Positions 6,926-14,542 of a stretch of 18,369 bases of DNA are shown in pieces. The DNA comes from CAYPOY01 sp964412395 (lineage in GTDB: Bacteria; Chloroflexota; Anaerolineae; B4-G1), in assembly GCA_964412395.1 (NCBI GenBank), contig CAYPOY010000075.1, forward strand, positions 1 to 18,369. Direction: 5' to 3'. The notes beneath the pieces were generated by a model. The model was not told the DNA's origin, did no database searches, and was given only the letters and a program-made list of their open reading frames with translations. A program made the position numbers and the translations under genes. Each line of letters begins with the position of its first letter. Position 1 is the first letter of the stretch.

Positions 6926-8800
6926 TCAAATGGGCGGAACACCTACCCTTTTCATGTCATTGACCAAGAACTCCATCCCCAATGCCCGCAGGCTCTCCTC
7001 GCTAGGCACCGTCGTGTTGGTATCCCACCCAAGGAGCTCTAAGAACTCCCTATTCAAGGTCTCGTAGTCCACAGTCACGCCCTCAAGGGGGCCTTCGGTC
7101 ATGGGAGGTTCACCAACTATCCGGCTTGGCATATTGCGGGCCAAGGGATTATGCCCCTGACGCAGGTTAAAGGCGTGGCGCATGGTAAAGATCCGCATAC
7201 CTGTCCTGTACACCTCACCCATGTCGAACTCCCAACCGGTGACAGCGGCCAACTGATCGTTGAGGACAAGCTGGGGTGGATAAACCAGGAATCCGAACAG
7301 GCACAACCCAGCGGCTTGAACCACTTCCAGGGTAGCCACCGACTGCGACTGCCTCTCGGCCTGGCCAGTGTACACGTACTTCTCCTCATCAGGTGGGGGA
7401 GCCCATATACCACCACCCTGAGTATGGCGGGCCGGTGTGGGAGCCAAAAGGTACGTGGTAGCCAGGCCGGGCATATGCTTCACGTCGTGGGCTGGCACTT
7501 CTTCACCTTGAATGTGAATAGCGTACTCTGTGCCGATCCTGCCCAGCCTCTCCCAAGCCACTTTTATCCCATCAGCCAGCACATCGCCGAAACCCTCGCG
7601 CTTGCCGATCTTCTCGGTCATGGCTACAATCGCCTCGGCATTGCCCCAGGTCATCTCCAACCCATCGGTATCCTCTTTAGTTAGCAAACGGTTTTCGTAG
7701 CACTCGATGACGTAGCCGATGGTCGCTCCCACCGAAATGGTATCCAAGCCAAGGTTGGAACAGATCTCATTGATTTTGATGATGGAGGCGAGGTCGTCAT
7801 TAAGAAGGTTGGTCCCGAACATGCAGCAAGTTTCATACTCCGGCTTATGGCCTACACCTTCATTCAGCTCCAAGGGGAACTTCCCTGTAGTTTGTACCAC
7901 CTTTCCCCCGCAGCGGACGGGGCAGCCCCAGCAACCGTAAGACTTGTACCCTTCCCCGGACACCACAGCCTCACCGCCGATCTTAGAGACGCGCTCGCTG
8001 GGGAAATCAACGACCCCAACCCCACCCCAATTCTTGACCGGCGAGTCGCCACTCAAAGCCGACATTTCGTTGCCGAAGGCAGTGCCTTGAGCATGTAACA
8101 TGCCCAGGAAGGGACCGGCTTGGCCCATGATCTCCTTCCTCAGTTCCCTCATCTTTGCCTCATCAGCCATGGGCACCTTCATCTTACCTTTGACCACCAC
8201 CGCCTTAAGCCTTTTAGAGCCCATCACCGCGGCCAAGCCGGAGCGAGCTGCCGCCCGCTCCTTGTCGTTCATGATGGCGGCTGTCAAGGCCAGCTTCTCC
8301 CCCGCCGGGCCAATGGAAGATACCTCGACATCCTTGCCGTGGCGCTCCTTGAGTAAATCCTCCAAGGGGGTAACACCTAGCCCCCAGAGGTCGCTGGCAT
8401 CCACCAGCTCGGCCTTGCCCTCGTTAATGAATAGGTAGACCGGCTTGTGGGCAACACCATTGAATAGCACTCCGTCAAAGCCAGCGAACTTCAGATGAGG
8501 CCCGAAAAAGCCGCCACAGTTGGCATCGCCCCAGCCACCCGTCTTGGGAGACTTGCCCACGGCCACGAAGCGATTGCCAATGACGGCAGGAGTGCCCGTC
8601 AAGGGCCCAGTTAGTAGGCCCAGGATATTGTTAGGTCCGAACGGGTTTGCACCAGCCGGTATACGCTCGTAGAGAAGCTTTGCCCCAACGCCATAGCCCC
8701 CAATGTATTCCCGGCAAAGCTCCTCATCGAGAGGTTCTCCATCGATCCTACCAGTGGTGAGGTTGACGTTCAGGATTCTGCCCATATAACCGCGTGCCAT
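6926..8800 (-). CDS. Aldehyde ferredoxin oxidoreductase family tungstoenzyme
   Basis: Predicted cytoplasmic oxidation of an aldehyde to its acid with ferredoxin as acceptor, using a tungsto-bispterin and a [4Fe-4S] cluster. The 624 aa match the family (~605-620). The N-terminal domain begins GYMGRILNVNLTTG and carries GGWGDANCGGFFG (residues 88-100). The cluster ligands are CWGCPVRC (C290, C293, C297) plus the distal Cys in GLC (C500). The first pterin motif reads SNLGLD (348-353) and the second QAAGLC (495-500). The Asp that begins each DxxGL(D/C) motif in Pyrococcus AOR is Ser and Gln here. The ATG at 8800 follows AAGGAG at 7 nt. It is the last gene of the central cluster and has no ferredoxin or MoaD/ThiS-like partner next to it. 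The substrate is not deducible. Confidence 0.92.
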   Translation of the reverse strand: MARGYMGRILNVNLTTGRIDGEPLDEELCREYIGGYGVGAKLLYERIPAGANPFGPNNILGLLTGPLTGTPAVIGNRFVAVGKSPKTGGWGDANCGGFFGPHLKFAGFDGVLFNGVAHKPVYLFINEGKAELVDASDLWGLGVTPLEDLLKERHGKDVEVSSIGPAGEKLALTAAIMNDKERAAARSGLAAVMGSKRLKAVVVKGKMKVPMADEAKMRELRKEIMGQAGPFLGMLHAQGTAFGNEMSALSGDSPVKNWGGVGVVDFPSERVSKIGGEAVVSGEGYKSYGCWGCPVRCGGKVVQTTGKFPLELNEGVGHKPEYETCCMFGTNLLNDDLASIIKINEICSNLGLDTISVGATIGYVIECYENRLLTKEDTDGLEMTWGNAEAIVAMTEKIGKREGFGDVLADGIKVAWERLGRIGTEYAIHIQGEEVPAHDVKHMPGLATTYLLAPTPARHTQGGGIWAPPPDEEKYVYTGQAERQSQSVATLEVVQAAGLCLFGFLVYPPQLVLNDQLAAVTGWEFDMGEVYRTGMRIFTMRHAFNLRQGHNPLARNMPSRIVGEPPMTEGPLEGVTVDYETLNREFLELLGWDTNTTVPSEESLRALGMEFLVNDMKRVGVPPI

Positions 8801-8841
8801 TTGATTTCTCCTTTCAGCTTTTACTCCTCATGGATCTGGTT

Positions 8842-8958
8842 GACTGACAAAACTCTGACACCTCCAAGAGCGAGAAAGGGGACGCAGATTAACGCTGACC
8901 TTTTGTCTTATCTGCGGAAGTCTGCGTGAATCTGCGTCCAGAATTTGATCTGTCAGTC
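8842..8958. repeat. Nested palindromic repeat with 'ATCTGCG' units
   Basis: In the gap between the alcohol dehydrogenase and AOR genes, GGACGCAGATTAACGC (8880-8895) is an inverted repeat of GCGTGAATCTGCGTCC (8924-8939) with one mismatch. Between and within the arms are three close copies of TCTGCG (from 8911, 8921 and 8931). An outer inverted pair, GACTGACA (8842-8849) and TGTCAGTC (8951-8958), encloses the whole. It looks like a dispersed repeat or MITE-like element. No coding content, and only one copy in this window. Confidence 0.6.
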
Positions 8959-8982
8959 GATCAGCCTCAGAGATTTTCACAT

Positions 8983-9999
8983 TTAAGGTGTCACGAGGAC
9001 CTTTAGCCCCTTACCCAGAAGCAACCCCTTAAAGCCTTTATCCACGTCCTCTAAGGTGATCTTAGTTGCAATTGGGCTCACATCAATCCTCTTCTCTTTG
9101 AGGAAGTTTATGGAGGATGTGAACTCACCCGTACCCAGGAGGGAGTTGTATGCCAATGCACCCTTGACTGCGATTTCCTTCATCAGGAAGATCGCGAAGT
9201 GCACTTTAGCTTCCTCGTGTGCAGCACCGACAATCATTACCTGGCCGCCCCTTCGAACCAAGTTCAAGGCTTGAACCTCGGCTGCGGTGTTCCCTGAGCA
9301 TTCGAAGACTATATCTGGTCCTATACCGTCGGTTAGTTCGGTGATCTGTTTAACTGGGTCAACCTCCTTTGGGTTCATGACCGCGTCGGCTAACTTTTCC
9401 GCTACAGCTAGCCTTGGCTCGGCAATCTCGGTAGCATAGATCTTATCTGCGCCACTTGCTCTGGCCCACATAATTGTCAGCAGACCTATTGGTCCACATC
9501 CAAGCACGGCTGCCGTATCCCCTGTCTTCAGCCCTGAAAGTAGTACACCGTGCAGGGCAACAGCTAGAGGTTCTACCAGCGCCCCCTGCTCGTAGGTTAC
9601 TTCCTCCGGAAGCCTATGGAGTTGATAGGCCGGGACCTTCACAAACTCGGCGAATCCCCCGTCTATCGCTATGCCAGTGAATCCCAGGGAAGGGCAAAGG
9701 CTGTACTGATGTCTCCTGCACCAGTAGCATTCCCAGCATACTAGAGAAGGTTCAACGACTACCCTATCGCCAACCTCCCACCCCTCGACTTCTGGCCCTA
9801 GCTCAACGATGTCACCGGAGAACTCGTGCCCCATTATCCTCTCTACACCCTCTCCAAGCCCGGTTTTGTAGATGCCAAGGTCTGAACCACAGATCCCACA
9901 GTAGCGGACTTTTATCAGCACCTCAGACTTACCAGGCTTCGGCTTAGGTACGTCTCTTACCGTAATCCTCTCTGGACCTTCTAAGACTGCCGCTCTCAT
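8983..9999 (-). CDS. Zinc-dependent medium-chain alcohol dehydrogenase
   Basis: NAD(P)-dependent oxidoreductase of the MDR superfamily interconverting an alcohol or polyol and the carbonyl. It has 338 aa, the normal size. The catalytic zinc site is GICGSD (C37), GHEF (H58, E59) and VEP (E143). The structural zinc lobe is C88, C91, C94 and C102 (CWECYWCRRHQYSLC). The Rossmann motif is GCGPIG (167-172). The LGFTGIAIDGGFAEFV stretch after the structural zinc site resembles butanediol/sorbitol/threonine dehydrogenase relatives, so the specific substrate is open. ATG at 9999 with AAGGAGG upstream. It lies between the second MFS transporter and the AOR gene, so a role in handling the same aldehyde or ketone is likely but inferred. 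Confidence 0.93.
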   Translation of the reverse strand: MRAAVLEGPERITVRDVPKPKPGKSEVLIKVRYCGICGSDLGIYKTGLGEGVERIMGHEFSGDIVELGPEVEGWEVGDRVVVEPSLVCWECYWCRRHQYSLCPSLGFTGIAIDGGFAEFVKVPAYQLHRLPEEVTYEQGALVEPLAVALHGVLLSGLKTGDTAAVLGCGPIGLLTIMWARASGADKIYATEIAEPRLAVAEKLADAVMNPKEVDPVKQITELTDGIGPDIVFECSGNTAAEVQALNLVRRGGQVMIVGAAHEEAKVHFAIFLMKEIAVKGALAYNSLLGTGEFTSSINFLKEKRIDVSPIATKITLEDVDKGFKGLLLGKGLKVLVTP

Positions 10000-10086
10000 C
10001 GCTTTCCTCCTTAATCAGGAAAATGGGTGATCTCTCTCAACACAGTTGGGGGAGATTACCGAAAAATGGAAGCTTTTCGTGTACAT

Positions 10087-11292
10087 CTATGCTGAGGGTT
10101 GCTCTTTCTTTTTCAGTGTCTCCGTTATGAAGAGCGCGGAAAGAACAGTTCCTGCAAATCCTATTACAGCGACGACCGTGAACGCAAATGGGAACCCACG
10201 GACATCTGCCAACCTTCCAATGTATGGCATAGCTATACCTGGAGCCATGCAGAATGTGAATAGTATTGAGATCGCCATAGGTATGTCGGCCGGGGTTGGA
10301 GCTGACTCCATAAGGAGGGCGTAAGACGACGGCGTCCCAATACCTAGACCCAGTCCGGCGAAAAGGGCCAATCCAACAGTCACAAGGACTATGGGCACAC
10401 CGGGCATATAGGGTACGTAAGCCAGCAGCAGGAGGGCAAATGGTGGCAAGAAGCACTCAAGGACCCACCACCACTTTCTACCGTACTTGTCCGAAAGCGC
10501 TCCGCCTGGTATCTGGATGAGCGCATATCCTACCTGGTTGATCCCATATATCAGGCCTATCTGCGCGACTGGGAATCCTAATCCAAGCACCTGCACCGGC
10601 GAAAGTGAAAGTATACTCATATAACATAGTAGGAGCACGAAAACCGAAAGGCATATAATCAGGATGTTCTTTTGCTTGATTATCGCCAGGAATCCCTGCC
10701 CCTTTGGACGTTCAGCCGGTGGAGGCATTGGCAGGAGTCCGACTGGTAATGCAACGATTGGTATGACACCAAGCGCACCAGATATCGCAAAAGTGGTCTC
10801 ATATCCAACGGCAGCCGCAATGTAACCTGACGCTATCGCGAAAATGAAGCCACCTAGGCCCAATAGGACTGAGAAGACTGCCATGGCAGTAGCCCTTCGC
10901 TCAGGCTTGAAAAACTTCGGAACCTCTGAACCCAAGTTTAACGAGAAGGCAGCGCCAACAGCCTGCACGATGCGATAGATGACCAACTGATTGGGTGTTT
11001 TCGCGAAGGCACACAGAAGACTACCTGCCGCAAAGAGGACGGCCCCCGCCGTGAACACAACCTTGTTCCCAAACTTCTCTGAGAGCTTTGTGAAGGGGGT
11101 TAACCAGAAAAGGAGCACTATTGAGTAAACCCCTATCACAAGCCCAGTTGTGGCCGCTGTACCTCCAAGCTTAGTTACGAATGGTGGTAACAGAGCACTG
11201 TGGATGCCTAGGACACCGGCTGAAACGAATACTGCCGCTAACACACAGGCCAGTTTTACCGATCTTCCCTCGATCTTGGGTTCTTCCGCCAT
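10087..11292 (-). CDS. MFS transporter (12-TM)
   Basis: Major facilitator permease of 401 aa with two six-helix halves, a degenerate N-half loop motif (TKLSEKFGNK) and a canonical C-half LSDKYGRKW. It is clearly paralogous to the transporter at 268-1455 in this window, with matching segments throughout (PFVTKLGGTA, LGSEVPKFF, LCYMSILSLSP, GLGLGIGTPS, MAISILFTF). The ATG at 11292 follows AAGGCGGTG. It is co-oriented with and 87 nt upstream of the dehydrogenase, so it probably imports (or exports) the substrate or product of the cluster. The ligand is unknown. Visibly lower GC than the thi genes. Confidence 0.92.
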   Translation of the reverse strand: MAEEPKIEGRSVKLACVLAAVFVSAGVLGIHSALLPPFVTKLGGTAATTGLVIGVYSIVLLFWLTPFTKLSEKFGNKVVFTAGAVLFAAGSLLCAFAKTPNQLVIYRIVQAVGAAFSLNLGSEVPKFFKPERRATAMAVFSVLLGLGGFIFAIASGYIAAAVGYETTFAISGALGVIPIVALPVGLLPMPPPAERPKGQGFLAIIKQKNILIICLSVFVLLLCYMSILSLSPVQVLGLGFPVAQIGLIYGINQVGYALIQIPGGALSDKYGRKWWWVLECFLPPFALLLLAYVPYMPGVPIVLVTVGLALFAGLGLGIGTPSSYALLMESAPTPADIPMAISILFTFCMAPGIAMPYIGRLADVRGFPFAFTVVAVIGFAGTVLSALFITETLKKKEQPSA

Positions 11293-11400
11293 TTGAGCAC
11301 CGCCTTTCTTTTGTTATTTGGGCCCAGGTGATGTCACCCTAGACCACGAAACTGCCAATATGAACCTCGAAGAAAACGCAGGGAAAGCTGCATGGCGACG

Positions 11401-11505
11401 GGCTTTCTGGAGGTAGCCGCCTAGCACATTGTCTCTCCCCCTGGGGAACGCTCTGCGCGTGATCCTTCGACCAGCGCAGACCGTCCCCCCAAGCGAATCT
11501 TTGTT
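11401..11505 (-). pseudogene. Decayed fragment of a TPP-dependent enzyme gene
   Basis: Read on the minus strand, this gap sequence aligns with the segment around 12832-12916 of the intact TPP-dependent enzyme gene, residues about 485-509. Shared blocks are GCTTGGGGG, GGTCT-CGCTG-TC, AAGGATC, ACAATG-GC-AGG and TAC-TCCAG. Small insertions (about 17 nt after AAGGATC) and a stop in the corresponding frame destroy the reading frame. Similarity is clear but imperfect, so this is an old relic of a paralogue, not a recent copy. It lies just downstream of the SDR stop. Extent approximate; I see no further homology on either side. Confidence 0.55.
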
Positions 11506-11519
11506 GGCCTGTCAACCAA

Positions 11520-12515
11520 CTACGGTGGATCCGGTAACGTGAGAATCTCTGGCCGCTTTTTGAGCCATTCCGCTGTCTCCCTGAGGCCCTGTTCCAAAGG
11601 AGTGGTCGTATACCCCAGGTCTTCCTCTGCCCGTGTGACTAGCATAGTTCCCACTTGGAGAGCATGCCGCTGCAGGTTTCCAAGCCCCTTCTCCATCTGT
11701 CCGGGACCAACCTCTATATCTGCCCCCGGTACGACTTTCCTTACAGTTTCCACTACCTCTCTTGCCGAGACCTTTCTCCCGCTGGTGATGTTGTAGAGTC
11801 GGTGTTTGAGGGGTCTGACAGTGAATGCGAGAAACACCCCGCGGACAGTGTCTTTCACGTAAGTGTAGTCCGTCTTGTGATCCCCGCCTTTCTCTAGTTT
11901 TGCTGGCTTGCCAGCCAATGCGTTTGAAAGGAACCACTGCGGATACCAACCCGCCTTCGTCGCGGGCCCGTACACCCACGATGTCCTACATGATACCGAG
12001 TCCACGCCATGGACATCATGGTACATTGCCGTCAGTGTCTCGCACATTACTTTCATCGCTCCATACTCATCGAGCATTGCCCTTGGCCCCGTCAAGACAG
12101 GAGCATAATCGGTCTCCACCATAGGATTCGGATCCGGCCTGTACCCGTAGGCGGCATTGCTACTTATATATACAAACTTCAATTTCTCAAGCCTGCACAC
12201 TTCCAGCAGATTATAACAGGCGTCGAAGTTTGCCTTTGCCATAGGCGGCATAAGTGCCCCTGCCGCCATAGGCCCCACAGGCAGTGCACAATGTACGATT
12301 CCCTCGACCTCATACTTCCTCACAGCATCCAACGCGTTCCGCCAGTCTTGAACATCCCCCATAACGAACTCCCACTGGCCCTTCTTTTCCTCGAGGATGT
12401 CCAACTCGCTTGGCGCGATGTCATACAGTATGGCTTTATAGCCCTCTTCGATGAATTTCACAGCGCAGTTTGCGCCAATGAAACCCATCCCCCCGGTAAT
12501 CAGTACGCTCTTCAC
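11520..12515 (-). CDS. NAD-dependent epimerase/dehydratase (extended SDR)
   Basis: Rossmann-fold oxidoreductase of the extended short-chain dehydrogenase family, 331 aa. The nucleotide-binding motif GGMGFIG is at residues 8-14, and an acidic D32 after strand 2 favours NAD. The catalytic set is Ser in YISSN (118/119) and YGAMK (Y151, K155). The C-terminal portion carries DYTYVKDTVRG, as in UDP-sugar epimerase relatives. The start is GTG at 12515, chosen because AAGGAGGT lies about 5 nt upstream and the Rossmann strand begins immediately. It follows the TPP-enzyme gene by 83 nt with a large hairpin between. Substrate could be a nucleotide sugar or a simple hydroxyacid; the catabolic neighbours favour the latter, but this is inference. 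Confidence 0.9.
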   Translation of the reverse strand: MKSVLITGGMGFIGANCAVKFIEEGYKAILYDIAPSELDILEEKKGQWEFVMGDVQDWRNALDAVRKYEVEGIVHCALPVGPMAAGALMPPMAKANFDACYNLLEVCRLEKLKFVYISSNAAYGYRPDPNPMVETDYAPVLTGPRAMLDEYGAMKVMCETLTAMYHDVHGVDSVSCRTSWVYGPATKAGWYPQWFLSNALAGKPAKLEKGGDHKTDYTYVKDTVRGVFLAFTVRPLKHRLYNITSGRKVSAREVVETVRKVVPGADIEVGPGQMEKGLGNLQRHALQVGTMLVTRAEEDLGYTTTPLEQGLRETAEWLKKRPEILTLPDPP

Positions 12516-12554
12516 GATTTACCTCCTTATGCTTGTGTACCTTCCGAAGAGAAT

Positions 12555-12591
12555 GGGGGAAGCATGCGTAGCTTGGCTACGCATGCCCCCC
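12555..12591. repeat. Long perfect hairpin between TPP-enzyme and SDR genes
   Basis: GCATGCGTAGC (12562-12572) and GCTACGCATGC (12576-12586) form a perfect 11-bp stem around a 3-nt loop. It is extended by GGGGG (12555-12559) pairing with CCCCC (12587-12591) across a 2-nt AA bulge. A TTTT run follows only on the plus-strand side (12594-12597). It is therefore a better terminator for antisense transcription, while on the mRNA side it would be a stabilising or attenuating stem. Confidence 0.75.
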
Positions 12592-12598
12592 GGTTTTA

Positions 12599-14371
12599 CT
12601 ACATGCCATCTCCTTCGTAAGGCTCTCCCTCAGGAGTCGCTGGTAACAGCCACCAAGGCCATGGGAAGAGATAGACGTTGGGATCAATCATGATGTTGAC
12701 GAAAACCGGTTTACTTTCCGCTTTTGCCCTTTCGTATGCTCTCTCCAATGCTGGCCGAATTTCATCTGGATCTTCGACGAATTCTCCAGCAGCGCAGCCA
12801 AGACCTTCCGCTACTTTCTCGTAGTGGAGACCTTCCTGGAAGTACGCCCCTGGCGCATTGTGCCTTCCCCAGATCCTTCTTTGATCAGCGTAGACCATCC
12901 CCCAAGCGCTGTTGTTGCTGCACACGATGACCCCTGGCACGTTGAGCCTTGCCAGGGTCTCAAGCTCACCCATGTATTCTCCGAGGGACCCGTCTCCAAG
13001 AGCGGGCATCAGGAAGAACTTATCTGGATGTGCGCAAGCGGCTCCCACCCCCATCGGTAAGCCACAACCCACACTGCCCAACGAGCGCTGGATCGCACCG
13101 AGGGACGCCATTTGACCCGGCCACTGAAGCGGGACGCCGTAAGCCCCTGTATACCTCCCCCACCACACCATGGTATCTGCGCCGTCCATCGTCATGATGG
13201 CGTCCTTGTGGAGATTATGGGCCATCATCCAGTCGAACACCTCTTTGGTTACCCTAACCGGATGTATAGGCTTGTTGTCCCAGAACTTCTTCTCTAGTTC
13301 CTGGAGGTGTGCTTTGGCTCCCTCTCTGCGAGCCTTGAGCGTATCAACCCATTCTGAGAAGTCTGGGAACTTGACGCCCTTAGCCTCGTCTATCATCTGC
13401 CTCAAGACGAGCTTTGCGTCGCCCACAATCCCTATGTCTACCGGGTAGCAACGCCCGATGTCTTCGGCTTTAGGATATACAACGATTGGCTTGGCCTCAG
13501 TGTACGGTAGAGCCATAAGGGACCCTTCCATACCTTGGGACTCTTTGCCAAGGAGCAGAGCGACGTCAGCATCAGGGCAAGCCTGCATCCCAATATTGTA
13601 GGGATTATCTCCAAGTAGCCCTTGACAGATTGACACGGGTATACCCGTCAGCTCGACGAATTCTTTCACCTCGTCCCAAGCCTGAGACTGACGAGCAAGA
13701 GAGCCTACCTCAATGATAGGCCTCTCAGCCTTCGCCAGAGCCTTCACAGCCTCCTTTACGTACTGGGGATCACCCGCAGGCCTGGCCTCTGTTCTTCCAG
13801 TAGGATACTTCGCCAGCTCGCTTGGGTCACCCCTTGAGTACAAGATGTCAATAGGTATGTCAATGTACACGCATCCCGGGATCCCAGTTTGCGCGTGCCT
13901 GAAAGCCCACTTCATGTATTCTTGAATTCTAAACCAGTCTCTGCAGTGTATGGAGTCTTTGGCCTCTGAATGCTTGGCAAAAGCCGCCCCGTCCATCTCC
14001 TGGAGGACCCGCCTCCCCTCACCATACGTTTGGCATGCTCCTCCGATGACGACAACTGGGACTTGCCCCCAGGTTGCAGTCAATATGCCCTGGGCGGCAA
14101 GTGGCGTCATTCCGGCGGTGATGCACGCTACACCCACCTTTCCGGGAGATGCAACCGCGTATCCCATAGCAGCCAACACCGCCGCTGCCTCATGTCTGGT
14201 GGTAACGACCTTGATTCCCTTATCCGCAGCCGCATTAAGGATACCGATGGTGTGGCCACCAGTCACAGTGAAGATGTACTCCACACCCTCCTCCACCAGG
14301 GCGTTAGCCACTAGCTCGTGTCCCCATGGGTTTTCAGGGTCCCAATAGATCTTCTCACGTTCCTGCGCCAT
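12599..14371 (-). CDS. Thiamin-diphosphate-dependent enzyme (acetolactate synthase/decarboxylase-like)
   Basis: Member of the TPP-dependent decarboxylase/carboligase superfamily (acetolactate synthase, oxalyl-CoA decarboxylase, 2-hydroxyacyl-CoA lyase, benzoylformate decarboxylase type), 590 aa, cytoplasmic. The N-terminal PYR domain carries the cofactor-activating Glu in TTRHEAAAV (E61). The C-terminal PP domain has the GDG...NN metal-diphosphate motif, GDGS at 459-462 and NN at 486-487. A DGADTMVWWGR segment resembles the corresponding part of hydroxyacyl-CoA lyase relatives, so a C-C cleaving or joining reaction yielding an aldehyde or acyloin is plausible. I chose the ATG at 14371 because AAGGAGG lies 6 nt upstream; an ATG 18 codons earlier (14425) is less well placed. 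First of the co-oriented metabolic genes. The exact substrate is unresolved. Confidence 0.9.
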   Translation of the reverse strand: MAQEREKIYWDPENPWGHELVANALVEEGVEYIFTVTGGHTIGILNAAADKGIKVVTTRHEAAAVLAAMGYAVASPGKVGVACITAGMTPLAAQGILTATWGQVPVVVIGGACQTYGEGRRVLQEMDGAAFAKHSEAKDSIHCRDWFRIQEYMKWAFRHAQTGIPGCVYIDIPIDILYSRGDPSELAKYPTGRTEARPAGDPQYVKEAVKALAKAERPIIEVGSLARQSQAWDEVKEFVELTGIPVSICQGLLGDNPYNIGMQACPDADVALLLGKESQGMEGSLMALPYTEAKPIVVYPKAEDIGRCYPVDIGIVGDAKLVLRQMIDEAKGVKFPDFSEWVDTLKARREGAKAHLQELEKKFWDNKPIHPVRVTKEVFDWMMAHNLHKDAIMTMDGADTMVWWGRYTGAYGVPLQWPGQMASLGAIQRSLGSVGCGLPMGVGAACAHPDKFFLMPALGDGSLGEYMGELETLARLNVPGVIVCSNNSAWGMVYADQRRIWGRHNAPGAYFQEGLHYEKVAEGLGCAAGEFVEDPDEIRPALERAYERAKAESKPVFVNIMIDPNVYLFPWPWWLLPATPEGEPYEGDGM

Positions 14372-14437
14372 TTTTTCCTCCTTATAAGTAGGCGTTCTTT
14401 GCTGATGCGCTGAAAACGTCAACATTACGTGTGTTAC

Positions 14438-14448
14438 ATCACCTCCTT
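14438..14448 (-). promoter_or_regulatory. Full-length anti-16S Shine-Dalgarno upstream of the TPP-enzyme gene
   Basis: The minus strand reads AAGGAGGTGAT, complementary to the whole anti-SD tail, followed by an overlapping ATG-TAA start-stop. No real gene follows at normal spacing. The TPP-enzyme gene uses its own SD 60-70 nt further down. It may act as a ribosome standby or attenuation site, or mark a lost leader peptide. Confidence 0.4.
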
Positions 14449-14542
14449 ATTCCGTGAACTGAAGTCACAAGCTCCACTTACTCTCTTTGCACGTATGGCC
14501 ATGTCAATGCTTGATCTGCCCACCACATGCCTGCAACGAACG

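Noticed and set aside
14485..14507. Perfect TTGACA (-35) on the minus strand at 14502-14507 as a promoter for the TPP-enzyme gene
   Set aside because: No acceptable -10 at 16-19 bp spacing (best is GAGTAA, 2/6), so I did not call a promoter.
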